The translations under genes were made by a program, and so were the position numbers. Below are positions 17,627 to 25,822 of a DNA stretch of 64,000 nt, in pieces. The stretch covers positions 62,001 through 126,000 of the forward strand of contig NZ_AZDV01000003.1 in the NCBI RefSeq assembly GCF_001434835.1, in the 5' to 3' direction. Position 1 is the stretch's first letter; each line of letters begins with the position of its first letter. The stretch is from Levilactobacillus acidifarinae DSM 19394 = JCM 15949 (GTDB lineage: Bacteria; Bacillota; Bacilli; Lactobacillales; Lactobacillaceae). The notes beneath the pieces were generated by a model. The model was not told the origin of the DNA, did no database searches, and was given only the letters and a program-made list of their open reading frames with translations.

Positions 17627-18277
17627 ATGAATCGGCGTGCCAAGTGGGAAATTCGCGGCTTCTTTATTTTATGGCTGCTATTTCTTTTTTTCCGCGCTCA
17701 CGACCCCTTCTCGTTTCTGGTGCTAAACACCTTTTTGGGGTACATCCCCATCGAGATCAGTTTTCATCTCGGGCGAAAGCGCTCGGCGTGGCTATTCTGG
17801 CCGATGGTAATTGTCTGGCTACTCTTCTATCCCAACGCGCCCTACCTACTGACCGACCTCTTTCACCTGTCACTGCTTCAGCCTTACGCGGTCAGTGGTC
17901 TATTGCGGGTGACGCCCCACATCTGGATCTACTTCACTTACCTGATCACCAGCGCCCTATTCTGTGCATTTCTGGGGTTCTGGAGCCTCAACTTCGTCAG
18001 TCAAAGTATCTCGGAACGACTGGCTCGAGGCAATAACATCGTCCGATTAATTGTCGTTTTAACGTTGACCTTCCTATCGTCGGTCGGGGTTTACATCGGG
18101 CGCTTCCTCCGGATCCATACCATCTATTTATTCTTAAATCCGGAGCAATTCATCAGGCCCTTAATGAACATGTGGACTAATGATTTATGGATATTTGTGA
18201 TTTTGATGACGTTTATCCAGCTCTTCTGTTACTGGATTTTGCATCTGATTATGACGGCTCAAAAACCTAGTTATTAA
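17627..18277 (+). CDS. DUF1361 integral membrane protein
   Basis: Protein of 216 residues with about six hydrophobic segments and the DUF1361 hallmarks FYPNAPYLLTDLFHL and GVYIGRFLRIH. The family is widespread in lactic acid bacteria, its function unknown. Start at 17627 follows a weak GGGTGATGG site. Divergent from cdaA; followed at once by a strong terminator and then the CRISPR array. Confidence 0.85.
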   Translation: MNRRAKWEIRGFFILWLLFLFFRAHDPFSFLVLNTFLGYIPIEISFHLGRKRSAWLFWPMVIVWLLFYPNAPYLLTDLFHLSLLQPYAVSGLLRVTPHIWIYFTYLITSALFCAFLGFWSLNFVSQSISERLARGNNIVRLIVVLTLTFLSSVGVYIGRFLRIHTIYLFLNPEQFIRPLMNMWTNDLWIFVILMTFIQLFCYWILHLIMTAQKPSY

Positions 18278-18289
18278 CCAATAAATACC

Positions 18290-18329
18290 AAGCGGCCGTC
18301 AGTGGAAAACTCCACTGGCGGCCGCTTTT
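18290..18329 (+). terminator. DUF1361 gene terminator at the trailer end of the CRISPR array
   Basis: Sixteen-base near-perfect inverted repeat AAGCGGCCGTCAGTGG / CCACTGGCGGCCGCTT followed by TTTG. It should stop transcription from running antisense into the array. Confidence 0.85.
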
Positions 18330-18339
18330 GTGCTGCTAT

Positions 18340-19770
18340 TTTTTATGCCCACACGTGTGGGGAATACCAGGATCTCGATGCGCAGACCGTGGAAAGGGAG
18401 GAATCACCCCCACACGTGTGGGGAATACTTTTAAAAAAAGAAGAATCCCGTTAAATCAACGGAATCACCCCCACACGTGTGGGGAATACCTTATCAGTAA
18501 TTGTAATGATTGTGTCCCCTTGGAATCACCCCCACACGTGTGGGGAATACCTGTCTCCACCGTTCTCAATCTTGATGTTGTTAGAATCACCCCCACACGT
18601 GTGGGGAATACTGTTCAATTTAACGCCGGGGTGATTGACGGAGAGAATCACCCCCACACGTGTGGGGAATACTGTTGACAGTAGAACGATCCATCTATGA
18701 TTTTAGAATCACCCCCACACGTGTGGGGAATACCCCGTAACAAACCCCTTAAAATCACCGTTGCCAGAATCACCCCCACACGTGTGGGGAATACTGTCAC
18801 CAGTTCATCCCCATCAAGGCGAGCTAGGAATCACCCCCACACGTGTGGGGAATACCGGGTTGAAATCCAGGTCGTTAGTCTCATCAAGGAATCACCCCCA
18901 CACGTGTGGGGAATACTCCGGGTCAACGTCGATGACGTCGTGCCCCGTAGAATCACCCCCACACGTGTGGGGAATACGAATTCAAGCGTGAGCTGAGCTA
19001 CAAGGGTAAGGAATCACCCCCACACGTGTGGGGAATACTTAAGGCAGCGGCCTTGTCCGCTTCGCTCATGAGAATCACCCCCACACGTGTGGGGAATACT
19101 GGTTACACCACTTGGCAAGTTAACCGCTGTAAGAATCACCCCCACACGTGTGGGGAATACGATAACTCCTTTAACGCCCAGTACAACACCGAGGAATCAC
19201 CCCCACACGTGTGGGGAATACCCGTGGTAATTTTACCGTGCTTGTCCTCCGTGAGAATCACCCCCACACGTGTGGGGAATACCCCGGTCAGTTAGCTGCT
19301 GGCTGGGTCTAGGCGGAATCACCCCCACACGTGTGGGGAATACTTTTCTGGCAACCGCAGCCGATTAATGTATCCAGAATCACCCCCACACGTGTGGGGA
19401 ATACGCCTATAGAATGTGGGTTTTAAATTTCCTTCAGGAATCACCCCCACACGTGTGGGGAATACTACCAATTAATAGTTAACTTCCCACTATCGATAGA
19501 ATCACCCCCACACGTGTGGGGAATACTCGCAATGCTTACCTTGATACCCTTTGATGACGGAATCACCCCCACACGTGTGGGGAATACTTACCCGTCGTCG
19601 AAAGGCTGGTCGTCACGTAAGAATCACCCCCACACGTGTGGGGAATACGTACCCAGAATTTGAATCCTTACCAATTTAAAGGAATCACCCCCACACGTGT
19701 GGGGAATACTGATATGAGTGAATGACGAAATCGAGCAAGGCAGAATCACCCCCACACGTGTGGGGAATAC
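18340..19770 (-). CRISPR. Type I-E-like CRISPR array, 24 repeats, 23 spacers, no cas genes in window
   Basis: Twenty-four 28-bp repeats begin at 18340 and every 61 bases up to 19743, giving 23 spacers of exactly 33 bp. On the minus strand the repeat starts GTATTCCCCACAC and ends GGGGGTGATTC, the form of lactobacillus/streptococcal type I-E repeats, so the array is read right to left. All internal copies appear identical; the leftmost (18340-18367) keeps only the first 20 bases of the repeat, as expected for the leader-distal end. The repeat core CCCCACACGTGTGGGG is a perfect 16-base palindrome. No Cas protein is encoded within 18 kb to the left or 44 kb to the right. Confidence 0.97.
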
Positions 19771-19859
19771 ACTAAACAAATCCCGGTCTAGCAGCATTTA
19801 GAATTTCATAAATTTCGTTTTTACATGAACTTGACTTAAGTCAGAGGCACTAGTATTCC
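19771..19859 (-). promoter_or_regulatory. Putative CRISPR leader
   Basis: The 89 bases between the first (leader-proximal) repeat and the antiporter stop codon are AT-rich compared with both sides and contain no gene. By array polarity this is the leader. No convincing promoter is seen; transcripts of the upstream, same-strand antiporter gene could also run into the array, as no terminator is apparent. Confidence 0.55.
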
Positions 19860-22001
19860 TTAGTCCCCGTCATCTTCACTGCTCAACGACATGACCAACA
19901 CGTTTTCCGCGTAGTTCACGTATTGCCGCAGGCGCGATGCCATGGCCCAGGAAATGTTACCCGCTTCTAACAAGTTTTGAATCCCGGCCCGTTCGGCACT
20001 TAATGCCCGAACCCGTAACTTGTTAAATTGGTGTTGGTACTCTTCTTCGTGTGACGGTGCCGCGGCCGCCTTGGCGCGCTCAATCCGGTTGCGGTAATGC
20101 ACAATCAGGTGGTAAATCGCCTGGTTATCGAACTGCGTTTCGTCCACGTCCGTTCGTGACAGATACTGCGACAACGTCTTGATGGCCGCCTTAGCCGTCT
20201 GACGCTCAATCAGATTGCTTTCGGCATGAAGCCGGTCCGTATCTTCGGAGTGCAGCCAGTACGCGGCGTTTCGCCATAAGTGCTTAAAGAACAACAACCA
20301 GTAATGTAAAACGCTCGGCATGGAACGCCCACTGGCCTGTGTGACCCGGCTTTCCAGCCGTTCGATCCGCCGCAAGGCCCCCACGTAACTAGTCTGGGTA
20401 ATCTTCGCGCCCTGGCGTAACTCCTTAAGCTCCGCTCGTTCACCCGCTAAGGCAACTTCCCGTAGCTTCAATTCGTCATTCAAGACCTTTTGCATGGTAT
20501 CGTCCGCCCGGTAACTCATTTCTAAACGCCGGATCACGAACTGATAATCCAGAATCAAATCATAAGCGGCTCGCTGGTTATTCGGTCGCCGTAACTCCTC
20601 AATCTTGGAGATGGCTAGCCGCATGATGTAGGCCCGGGCCTCGTCCTCACTAATCTGACGGACGGGCTCTTCGGGATACTCCTCCGCATCATCGTCGTCA
20701 TCCAGGTCCAAATCGTTCGCGATATCATCGCTGACACTCGCCCGGGTCTTTAACGGCTGACCATCCGTCGAAATCAACGGTAACATGATGGTCGCCGCGA
20801 CCAGACTAATGATGATCACGCCGGACGCCACGAACAGCATTAGCGCCCGGGTGGGGAACCCGGCCCCACTGGCTACCGTCAACGGCACGGAGAGCACCCC
20901 GGCCATGGTGACGGCCCCCCGAACCCCGGAAAGGCCCGATAAGACGGCCATCCGGAAGCTGGGGTGTTCGGTCGTCGTCTTGCGAATTCGCTGGAACAGG
21001 ATGTACCCGTAAGTCCAGACGGTTCGCAAAACCACAATGATGACCCAGGTCCCCAACGCAAACAGCATGGCTTCGCCGGTATTAAACTGACCACCCTTGA
21101 TGACCTGCGAGGTCGCCACGGGGAGTTCGATTCCTAAAATCACGAACACGATCCCGTTTAACGAATAGATAATGATGTCCCACACTTTTTCGGTCACTAG
21201 CTTGAGTTCTGGCGAATCCTCCACAATCTGACTCTCACGCGCGTGGTATAAGACGCCCGCCGTTACTACGGCAATGACGCCGGACGCGTGGGCCAGCTCT
21301 TCGGTCACCAGGTAGACCACGAACGGCGTGGCAATCTGCAACACCGTGTTAAAGACCACGTCGTCGATCCCTTGCCGCCGTAAGACGTCCATCAAGAGCT
21401 GCACGCCGGTCATGATGATTAGACCGGCCAGAAAACCGACAATACTGATGTAGATGAAATCACTGGTCGCTGTTTTCAGGGAAAAGGCCCCGGTCACGGT
21501 CGCCGCAATGGCGTATTTGAAGGCAATCAGCCCACTGGCATCGTTGATCAGACTTTCACCGCTGACCAGGTGCATCAGATTCTCGGGCAGCTTGACCTGC
21601 TTGGAGATCGACTGCACGGCCACCGGGTCGGTCGGTGATAGGATGGCGGCCAAGGCAAAGGCCACGGTCAACGGCATCTTGGGAATTAGCCAGTAAATCA
21701 GAAAACCACCCAGAATCGTGGTCAGAAAAACGAGCCAAATGGCGTTGGCAAAAATCGGTCCCCGCAACCGCCAAAGTTCGCGCCGCGGGAAACGCCGCCC
21801 ATCGTTATACAGTAAGGGCGCAATGAACAGGAGTAAAAACCAATCCGTCTCCAGTTCAATCTGGAACTTCCAAATTAGGGCAACAACTAACCCCAACGCG
21901 ATTTGAATTAAACTGACGGGGATAAAGGTTAGGTAATGACTAATAATATTTGAGAGTAACACTAACACAATAAGCAGAATTACTGCTTCAAGTATTGGCA
22001 A
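19860..22001 (-). CDS. CPA1-family sodium(potassium)/proton antiporter with long cytoplasmic C-domain
   Basis: Protein of 713 residues. About 12 membrane helices fill residues 1-410, with the CPA1 motif ILSPTDPVAV and the SLINDASGLIAF pair of acidic residues expected for cation exchange, and GVRGAVTMAGVLS later. A cytoplasmic tail of 300 residues begins with an acidic run (DLDLDDDDDAEEYPEEP, about 425) and is largely helical. The start is TTG at 22001, chosen because AAAGGGGG lies 8 bases upstream, immediately after the murB stop. Cotranscription with murB is therefore likely. Ion specificity cannot be read from the sequence. Confidence 0.87.
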   Translation of the reverse strand: MPILEAVILLIVLVLLSNIISHYLTFIPVSLIQIALGLVVALIWKFQIELETDWFLLLFIAPLLYNDGRRFPRRELWRLRGPIFANAIWLVFLTTILGGFLIYWLIPKMPLTVAFALAAILSPTDPVAVQSISKQVKLPENLMHLVSGESLINDASGLIAFKYAIAATVTGAFSLKTATSDFIYISIVGFLAGLIIMTGVQLLMDVLRRQGIDDVVFNTVLQIATPFVVYLVTEELAHASGVIAVVTAGVLYHARESQIVEDSPELKLVTEKVWDIIIYSLNGIVFVILGIELPVATSQVIKGGQFNTGEAMLFALGTWVIIVVLRTVWTYGYILFQRIRKTTTEHPSFRMAVLSGLSGVRGAVTMAGVLSVPLTVASGAGFPTRALMLFVASGVIIISLVAATIMLPLISTDGQPLKTRASVSDDIANDLDLDDDDDAEEYPEEPVRQISEDEARAYIMRLAISKIEELRRPNNQRAAYDLILDYQFVIRRLEMSYRADDTMQKVLNDELKLREVALAGERAELKELRQGAKITQTSYVGALRRIERLESRVTQASGRSMPSVLHYWLLFFKHLWRNAAYWLHSEDTDRLHAESNLIERQTAKAAIKTLSQYLSRTDVDETQFDNQAIYHLIVHYRNRIERAKAAAAPSHEEEYQHQFNKLRVRALSAERAGIQNLLEAGNISWAMASRLRQYVNYAENVLVMSLSSEDDGD

Positions 22002-22016
22002 AGAGGGTCCCCCTTT

Positions 22017-22925
22017 CTAGGCGTGTGGTTCTTCGCCGATAATTCGAACTTCGGTCTCCAGGTGGACTTGGTCGCGTTCCCAGATGACCGTTTGAATATG
22101 GTGGATTAATTCCAGGTAGTCGGTCGCCGTCGCGTGATCGATATTGACGATAAATCCCGCGTGCTTGGTCGACACCTGTGCGCCGCCCCACTTGAGGCCT
22201 TGCAGGCCCGCCTCTTGGATCAGTTGGCCCGTATAATGACCTGCTGGTCGCTTAAAGACACTCCCACAGGATGGCAGGTCTAACGGTTGCTTGGCGGCCC
22301 GCTTAGCGTTCAAGTCATCCATTTGGGCCTGAATCGCGGTTCCGTCCCCCGGTTCAAGGGTAAAGGTCGCCGTTAATACAATGTCGTGGTAGTCCTGAAT
22401 CGAACTATGCCGGTACCCAAAGTCGAGTTCTTTTTGCGTCAGCGTGCGAATCTCACCCGCCTGCGTCAAAATTTCCGCCGCCGTGGCGACCGCCGCAATT
22501 TCACCGCCATATGCCCCGGCGTTCATGAAGATGGCCCCGCCGACACTGCCGGGGATCCCCGCCGCAAACTCTAAGCCACTCAGACTGTGGGCTTGGGCGA
22601 CCTGGGTGGTCTTGATCAACGCGGCGCCGGCAGCGGCCGTCACCGTGTGGGCGGCTTCATCGACCGTGATCTGAGCCATCTTAGTCAGAATCATGACCAG
22701 GCCCCGAATCCCCCCGTCGCGCACGATTAAATTACTGGCGTTCCCGACGACCGTAATGGGCAACCCCAACTGGTTCGCGTAAGCCAGTAACGACTTGGTC
22801 TCCTGAACGTTGGTTGGGAACGCCAAAAAATCGGCAGGCCCCCCCGTCTTGGTGTGCGTGTAGTGGGCGAGTGGTTCGTGACGTAAAATTTCTACGGCTG
22901 GAAAGGCCGTTGCAATATCTTCCAT
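22017..22925 (-). CDS. murB: UDP-N-acetylenolpyruvoylglucosamine reductase
   Basis: Flavoenzyme reducing UDP-GlcNAc-enolpyruvate to UDP-MurNAc with NADPH. The 302-residue protein shows the FAD-binding [15 protein letters not shown] motif (about 61-75), [20 protein letters not shown] and the catalytic-serine motif SCGSVFKRP, as in the type II (Gram-positive) MurB family. Fifteen bases separate it from the downstream antiporter gene. An unusual GC-rich, hairpin-forming stretch lies upstream. Confidence 0.95.
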   Translation of the reverse strand: MEDIATAFPAVEILRHEPLAHYTHTKTGGPADFLAFPTNVQETKSLLAYANQLGLPITVVGNASNLIVRDGGIRGLVMILTKMAQITVDEAAHTVTAAAGAALIKTTQVAQAHSLSGLEFAAGIPGSVGGAIFMNAGAYGGEIAAVATAAEILTQAGEIRTLTQKELDFGYRHSSIQDYHDIVLTATFTLEPGDGTAIQAQMDDLNAKRAAKQPLDLPSCGSVFKRPAGHYTGQLIQEAGLQGLKWGGAQVSTKHAGFIVNIDHATATDYLELIHHIQTVIWERDQVHLETEVRIIGEEPHA

Positions 22926-23193
22926 GATTAACGATTTCCCTTCATCTTGAAAAATTTCAGACCACCTTACCAGTCTTTTCGGTAGGGTGGCAACCGCGCT
23001 TAAACGTCATCACCACCTGATGATGGGCTCAGCAACCGGTAGTACGGGTTTCACTGATCGTCGTGAGGTGGACGAACTCCCCAGAAAAACCCATTAAAGC
23101 ATAGGAATAGTTTAGCATGAATTTTCACAAAACAACACGCGAAACGCCTGAAAACGGGCGAAAACTCATTTTCTGGTATACTAGACATATTCG
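22926..23193. other. Structured intergenic region between divergent murB and exoA
   Basis: Contains nested inverted repeats: CCACC-CT-ACC / GGT-AA-GGTGG (22963-22991), CATCA/TGATG (about 23008-23026) and GGGTTT/AAACCC enclosing TCGTC/GACGA (23046-23092). One strand carries GGGTGGCAACCGCG, close to a T-box core but with an extra base. No riboswitch class was recognised. Confidence 0.4.
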
Positions 23194-23208
23194 TTGGAGG
23201 TGTTTTTC

Positions 23209-23973
23209 GTGAAATTTATTTCGTGGAACGTCAATGGTCTGCGGGCCATTGTGAAAAAGGACTTTATGACAACGTTTCAAGACCTCGATGCCGACTTTTT
23301 CGGCATTCAAGAAACCAAACTACAAGCCGGGCAGATTGATCTCGACATCCCCGGGTACTACCAATATTGGAACTATGCCGAACGCAAGGGTTACTCCGGC
23401 ACGGCCCTGTTTACCAAGCACAAACCCTTAGCCGTGCATTACGGGATCGATGCGCCGGACTTCGACCACGAAGGCCGGGCCATCACCCTGGAATACCCGG
23501 ACTTTTACGTAATGACCTGTTACGTGCCGAACTCCGGGACCAAGCTGAAGCGCCTGGACTTTCGCATGGGTTGGGAGGATGCCTTTCTGACCTACATCAA
23601 CCAACTCAACGCCAAAAAACCGGTCATCTATTGCGGCGACCTCAACGTGGCCCACGAAGAGATCGACCTGAAGAACCCCAAGAGTAACCACCACAACGCC
23701 GGCTTCTCCGATGAGGAACGGGGCAAGTTCTCCACCCTGTTAGCCGCCGGTTATCTAGACACGTTTAGGTACTTCTACCCGGACGCGACCGGTCGGTATT
23801 CCTGGTGGAGCTACCGGTTCCACGCCCGCGACAACAACGCCGGCTGGCGAATCGACTACTTTGTGACCAGCCAACGCTTGCAAAATCAACTCCAAGACGC
23901 TAAAATCTTAGACCAGGTCATGGGCTCCGACCATTGTCCGGTCGAGCTCGACGTGACCGACTTAACCGTTTAA
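23209..23973 (+). CDS. exoA: Exodeoxyribonuclease III / AP endonuclease
   Basis: Cytoplasmic DNA repair nuclease cutting at abasic sites. GTG at 23209 is taken as start because GGAGGTG lies 6-8 bases upstream and the product then begins VKFISWNVNGLRA, as in the family (254 residues). Motifs: IQETKLQ (metal Glu), GYSGTALF, YCGDLNVAHEEIDL, and the C-terminal GSDHCPVELD with the catalytic Asp-His. Followed after about 20 bp by a DnaQ-like exonuclease gene on the same strand. Confidence 0.95.
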   Translation: MKFISWNVNGLRAIVKKDFMTTFQDLDADFFGIQETKLQAGQIDLDIPGYYQYWNYAERKGYSGTALFTKHKPLAVHYGIDAPDFDHEGRAITLEYPDFYVMTCYVPNSGTKLKRLDFRMGWEDAFLTYINQLNAKKPVIYCGDLNVAHEEIDLKNPKSNHHNAGFSDEERGKFSTLLAAGYLDTFRYFYPDATGRYSWWSYRFHARDNNAGWRIDYFVTSQRLQNQLQDAKILDQVMGSDHCPVELDVTDLTV

Positions 23974-23994
23974 TTTTGAAAGGAAGATGCCGTC

Positions 23995-24531
23995 GTGAAC
24001 TTTGTCGCTATGGACTTTGAAACGGCTAACGGCAAGCGGTATAGCGCCTGTTCGTTAGCGTTAACCATCGTCCGCAATAGCCAAGTCGTCGATGAATTTT
24101 ACTCACTGATCAAACCCGATACCGACTTCTTTTGGCGCAACGTCCAGATTCATGGGATTCACGAAGCCGACGTGGCCAACGCCCCCACCTTTCCCGAAGT
24201 CTGGGAACACGTGGCGCCGTTCTTCCAACGTGATCGGCTCGTAATCGCCCACAACGCCCCGTTTGATAACGGGGTGCTGCGTAGCAGTCTGGAACATTAC
24301 CGCCTACCCGCGGCGCGATACCTGACCTTAGATACCGTCAAAACCAGCCGGAAGTTCTTTCCGGAATTTCCCAACCACAAGTTAGATACGGTTTGCGAGC
24401 AGCTCAACATCGACTTGCACCATCACCACAACGCGTTGGACGACAGTTTGGCGTGCGCCAACATTCTGTTGTACGAAGCCAACCATTTCGGCACCCAGCC
24501 GCTTAAATCATTCATCAAAGTGACTGCTTAG
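23995..24531 (+). CDS. DEDDh 3'-5' exonuclease (DnaQ/PolC epsilon-like)
   Basis: Stand-alone exonuclease-fold protein of 178 residues with GTG start behind AAAGGAAG. The DEDDh catalytic set is visible: Asp and Glu in AMDFETA (residues 6-10), Asp in IAHNAPFDNGVL (about 96), and His/Asp in HHHNALDDSLAC near the end. Similar small proteins serve as proofreading-like or RNA/DNA trimming exonucleases; the substrate is unknown. Probably cotranscribed with exoA, suggesting a repair role. Confidence 0.88.
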   Translation: MNFVAMDFETANGKRYSACSLALTIVRNSQVVDEFYSLIKPDTDFFWRNVQIHGIHEADVANAPTFPEVWEHVAPFFQRDRLVIAHNAPFDNGVLRSSLEHYRLPAARYLTLDTVKTSRKFFPEFPNHKLDTVCEQLNIDLHHHHNALDDSLACANILLYEANHFGTQPLKSFIKVTA

Positions 24532-24536
24532 ACGTT

Positions 24537-24579
24537 AAAGGGATCCTCATACCCGTCACGGGTACGAAGATCCCTTTTT
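24537..24579. terminator. Bidirectional terminator between exonuclease and GNAT genes
   Basis: AAAGGGATC...TACCCG / CGGGTA...GATCCCTTTTT between convergent genes. Confidence 0.85.
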
Positions 24580-24582
24580 AAG

Positions 24583-25116
24583 TTATTCATCCTCGGCGAG
24601 ACCTTGGTCGTTTAACGGGTAGACCATTTCCACGGCCGTCACCCGGTTGCCCGCATCGTCCGTGACCGTTTCCGGTGGCGTCTTGGTCCGAGTAAAGCCC
24701 AACTTGGTGTAGAGCTTCACGGCCGCCACGTTGCGGGTCTGCACGATAAGGCCCACCGCAGCTAGCGAACTGGCCGTCTCGGCCCAGTACAACGCCTCGT
24801 CGACCAACGCGGTCCCAATACCCTGGTGCCAATAGGCCCGTTCCACGGCCACGCCCAACTCGCCCACGTTGCCTTCGTGAGTCGGCGAGACCGATAGGAC
24901 CCCGATCAACTGATCTTTGAGGCTGGCGACCAAGAGAAGGTGGGCTGGACTGCGCTTGATCTGTTCGATCTGGTCCCCCTCTTGGTCAACACTAATGGGG
25001 TCGTCGGCGTTAGCTAACGTAAACGTATCGCTTTCCTGCTGCAAACGTGCCAATAAGGTCAACAGTTGCGCCGCGTCCCCGGCTTCCGGTAAGCGGATTG
25101 CGACGTCCTCACTCAT
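24583..25116 (-). CDS. GNAT-family N-acetyltransferase
   Basis: Protein of 177 residues with the acetyl-CoA binding motif (R)xxGIGTAL (YWHQGIGTALVDEAL, about 115-128) and the AAVKLYTKLGFTRT C-terminal strand typical of GNAT enzymes. The start overlaps the tsaE end by 8 bp, so the two are translationally coupled. The position after tsaE recalls the tsaE-tsaB-rimI grouping, but the sequence is not clearly RimI, so the substrate is left open. Confidence 0.85.
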   Translation of the reverse strand: MSEDVAIRLPEAGDAAQLLTLLARLQQESDTFTLANADDPISVDQEGDQIEQIKRSPAHLLLVASLKDQLIGVLSVSPTHEGNVGELGVAVERAYWHQGIGTALVDEALYWAETASSLAAVGLIVQTRNVAAVKLYTKLGFTRTKTPPETVTDDAGNRVTAVEMVYPLNDQGLAEDE

Positions 25117-25585
25117 GGCGGGTCGCCTCTAATTGATCGACTAATTGGACAAAATGGTCGCCGTGAGGTTCGAAGGTCAACGTTCGTTGGGTTTCCCCCG
25201 CATCGTCATCGCGTTTAAACACGATGCGCAGGTAGTGTTCCGGTAGTTCATCGGCAATGAATTGCGACCACTCGATCACGTTCACCCCGTCACCATTAAA
25301 GTACTCTTCTAAGCCCAGTTCGTCCCCACTGCCGTCTTCCAACCGGTAAACGTCCATGTGGTACAGGGGCAACCGCCCGCCCTGATACTCGCGGATAATG
25401 GTAAACGTGGGACTCTTCACGTTACGTTTGATGCCTAACCCGGCGGCTAAGCCCTTGGTAAACGTGGTCTTGCCGGCACCTAAATCGCCGTCGAGCAAAA
25501 TCACGTCTTGGGCCTTCAATCCGGGGGCCAACTGTTTCCCGAGGGCCATCGTCATTTCCGGACTTGTGACTGTCAATTCTAACAT
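25109..25585 (-). CDS. tsaE: tRNA threonylcarbamoyladenosine biosynthesis ATPase TsaE
   Basis: P-loop ATPase of 158 residues needed with TsaB, TsaD and TsaC for the t6A modification of ANN-decoding tRNAs. Walker A GDLGAGKTT (33-41), the SPTF(T)I motif and HMDVYRL / LEEYFNGDGVNVIEW blocks are diagnostic. tsaB and tsaD are not in the window. Confidence 0.94.
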   Translation of the reverse strand: MLELTVTSPEMTMALGKQLAPGLKAQDVILLDGDLGAGKTTFTKGLAAGLGIKRNVKSPTFTIIREYQGGRLPLYHMDVYRLEDGSGDELGLEEYFNGDGVNVIEWSQFIADELPEHYLRIVFKRDDDAGETQRTLTFEPHGDHFVQLVDQLEATRHE

Positions 25586-25761
25586 TGCATTTACTCCTTT
25601 ATACCAACAATCGTTTAATTGTAGCTGTGACTGATGATTAACGTAGTTCTATGCCTAGTATTAATTCATTTACAAAATCAGCGGGCAACCAGCTTCAACC
25701 TAACTAAGATCTATCTTTAAAACTCAAGTACTGATTTAAATCGTCGAATTCATTACAAATA

Positions 25762-25795
25762 ATACCCGGATTGCCATTAAAGCGCAATCCGGGTA
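25762..25795 (-). terminator. pta terminator
   Basis: Thirteen-base inverted repeat ATACCCGGATTGC / GCAATCCGGGTAT; only a short T-rich tail follows. Confidence 0.6.
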
Positions 25796-25822
25796 TCCGG
25801 TAACTTCGTGAATCGTTAATTA

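Noticed and set aside
17431-17643. Minus-strand 70-codon frame between cdaA and the DUF1361 gene
   Set aside because: Its start lies inside the DUF1361 gene, there is no RBS, and codon use is unlike that of neighbours.
18328-19295. Open frames of 76-116 codons running through the CRISPR array
   Set aside because: They translate the repeat over and over (HPHTCGEY, ITPTRVGNT, SPPHVWGI) and have no ribosome sites; artefacts of stop-free repeats.
22966-23000. T-box-like GGGTGGCAACCGCG
   Set aside because: There is an extra base between TGG and ACC, no Stem I region can fit (it would lie inside murB), and the downstream gene is exoA, not an aminoacylation or amino-acid gene.
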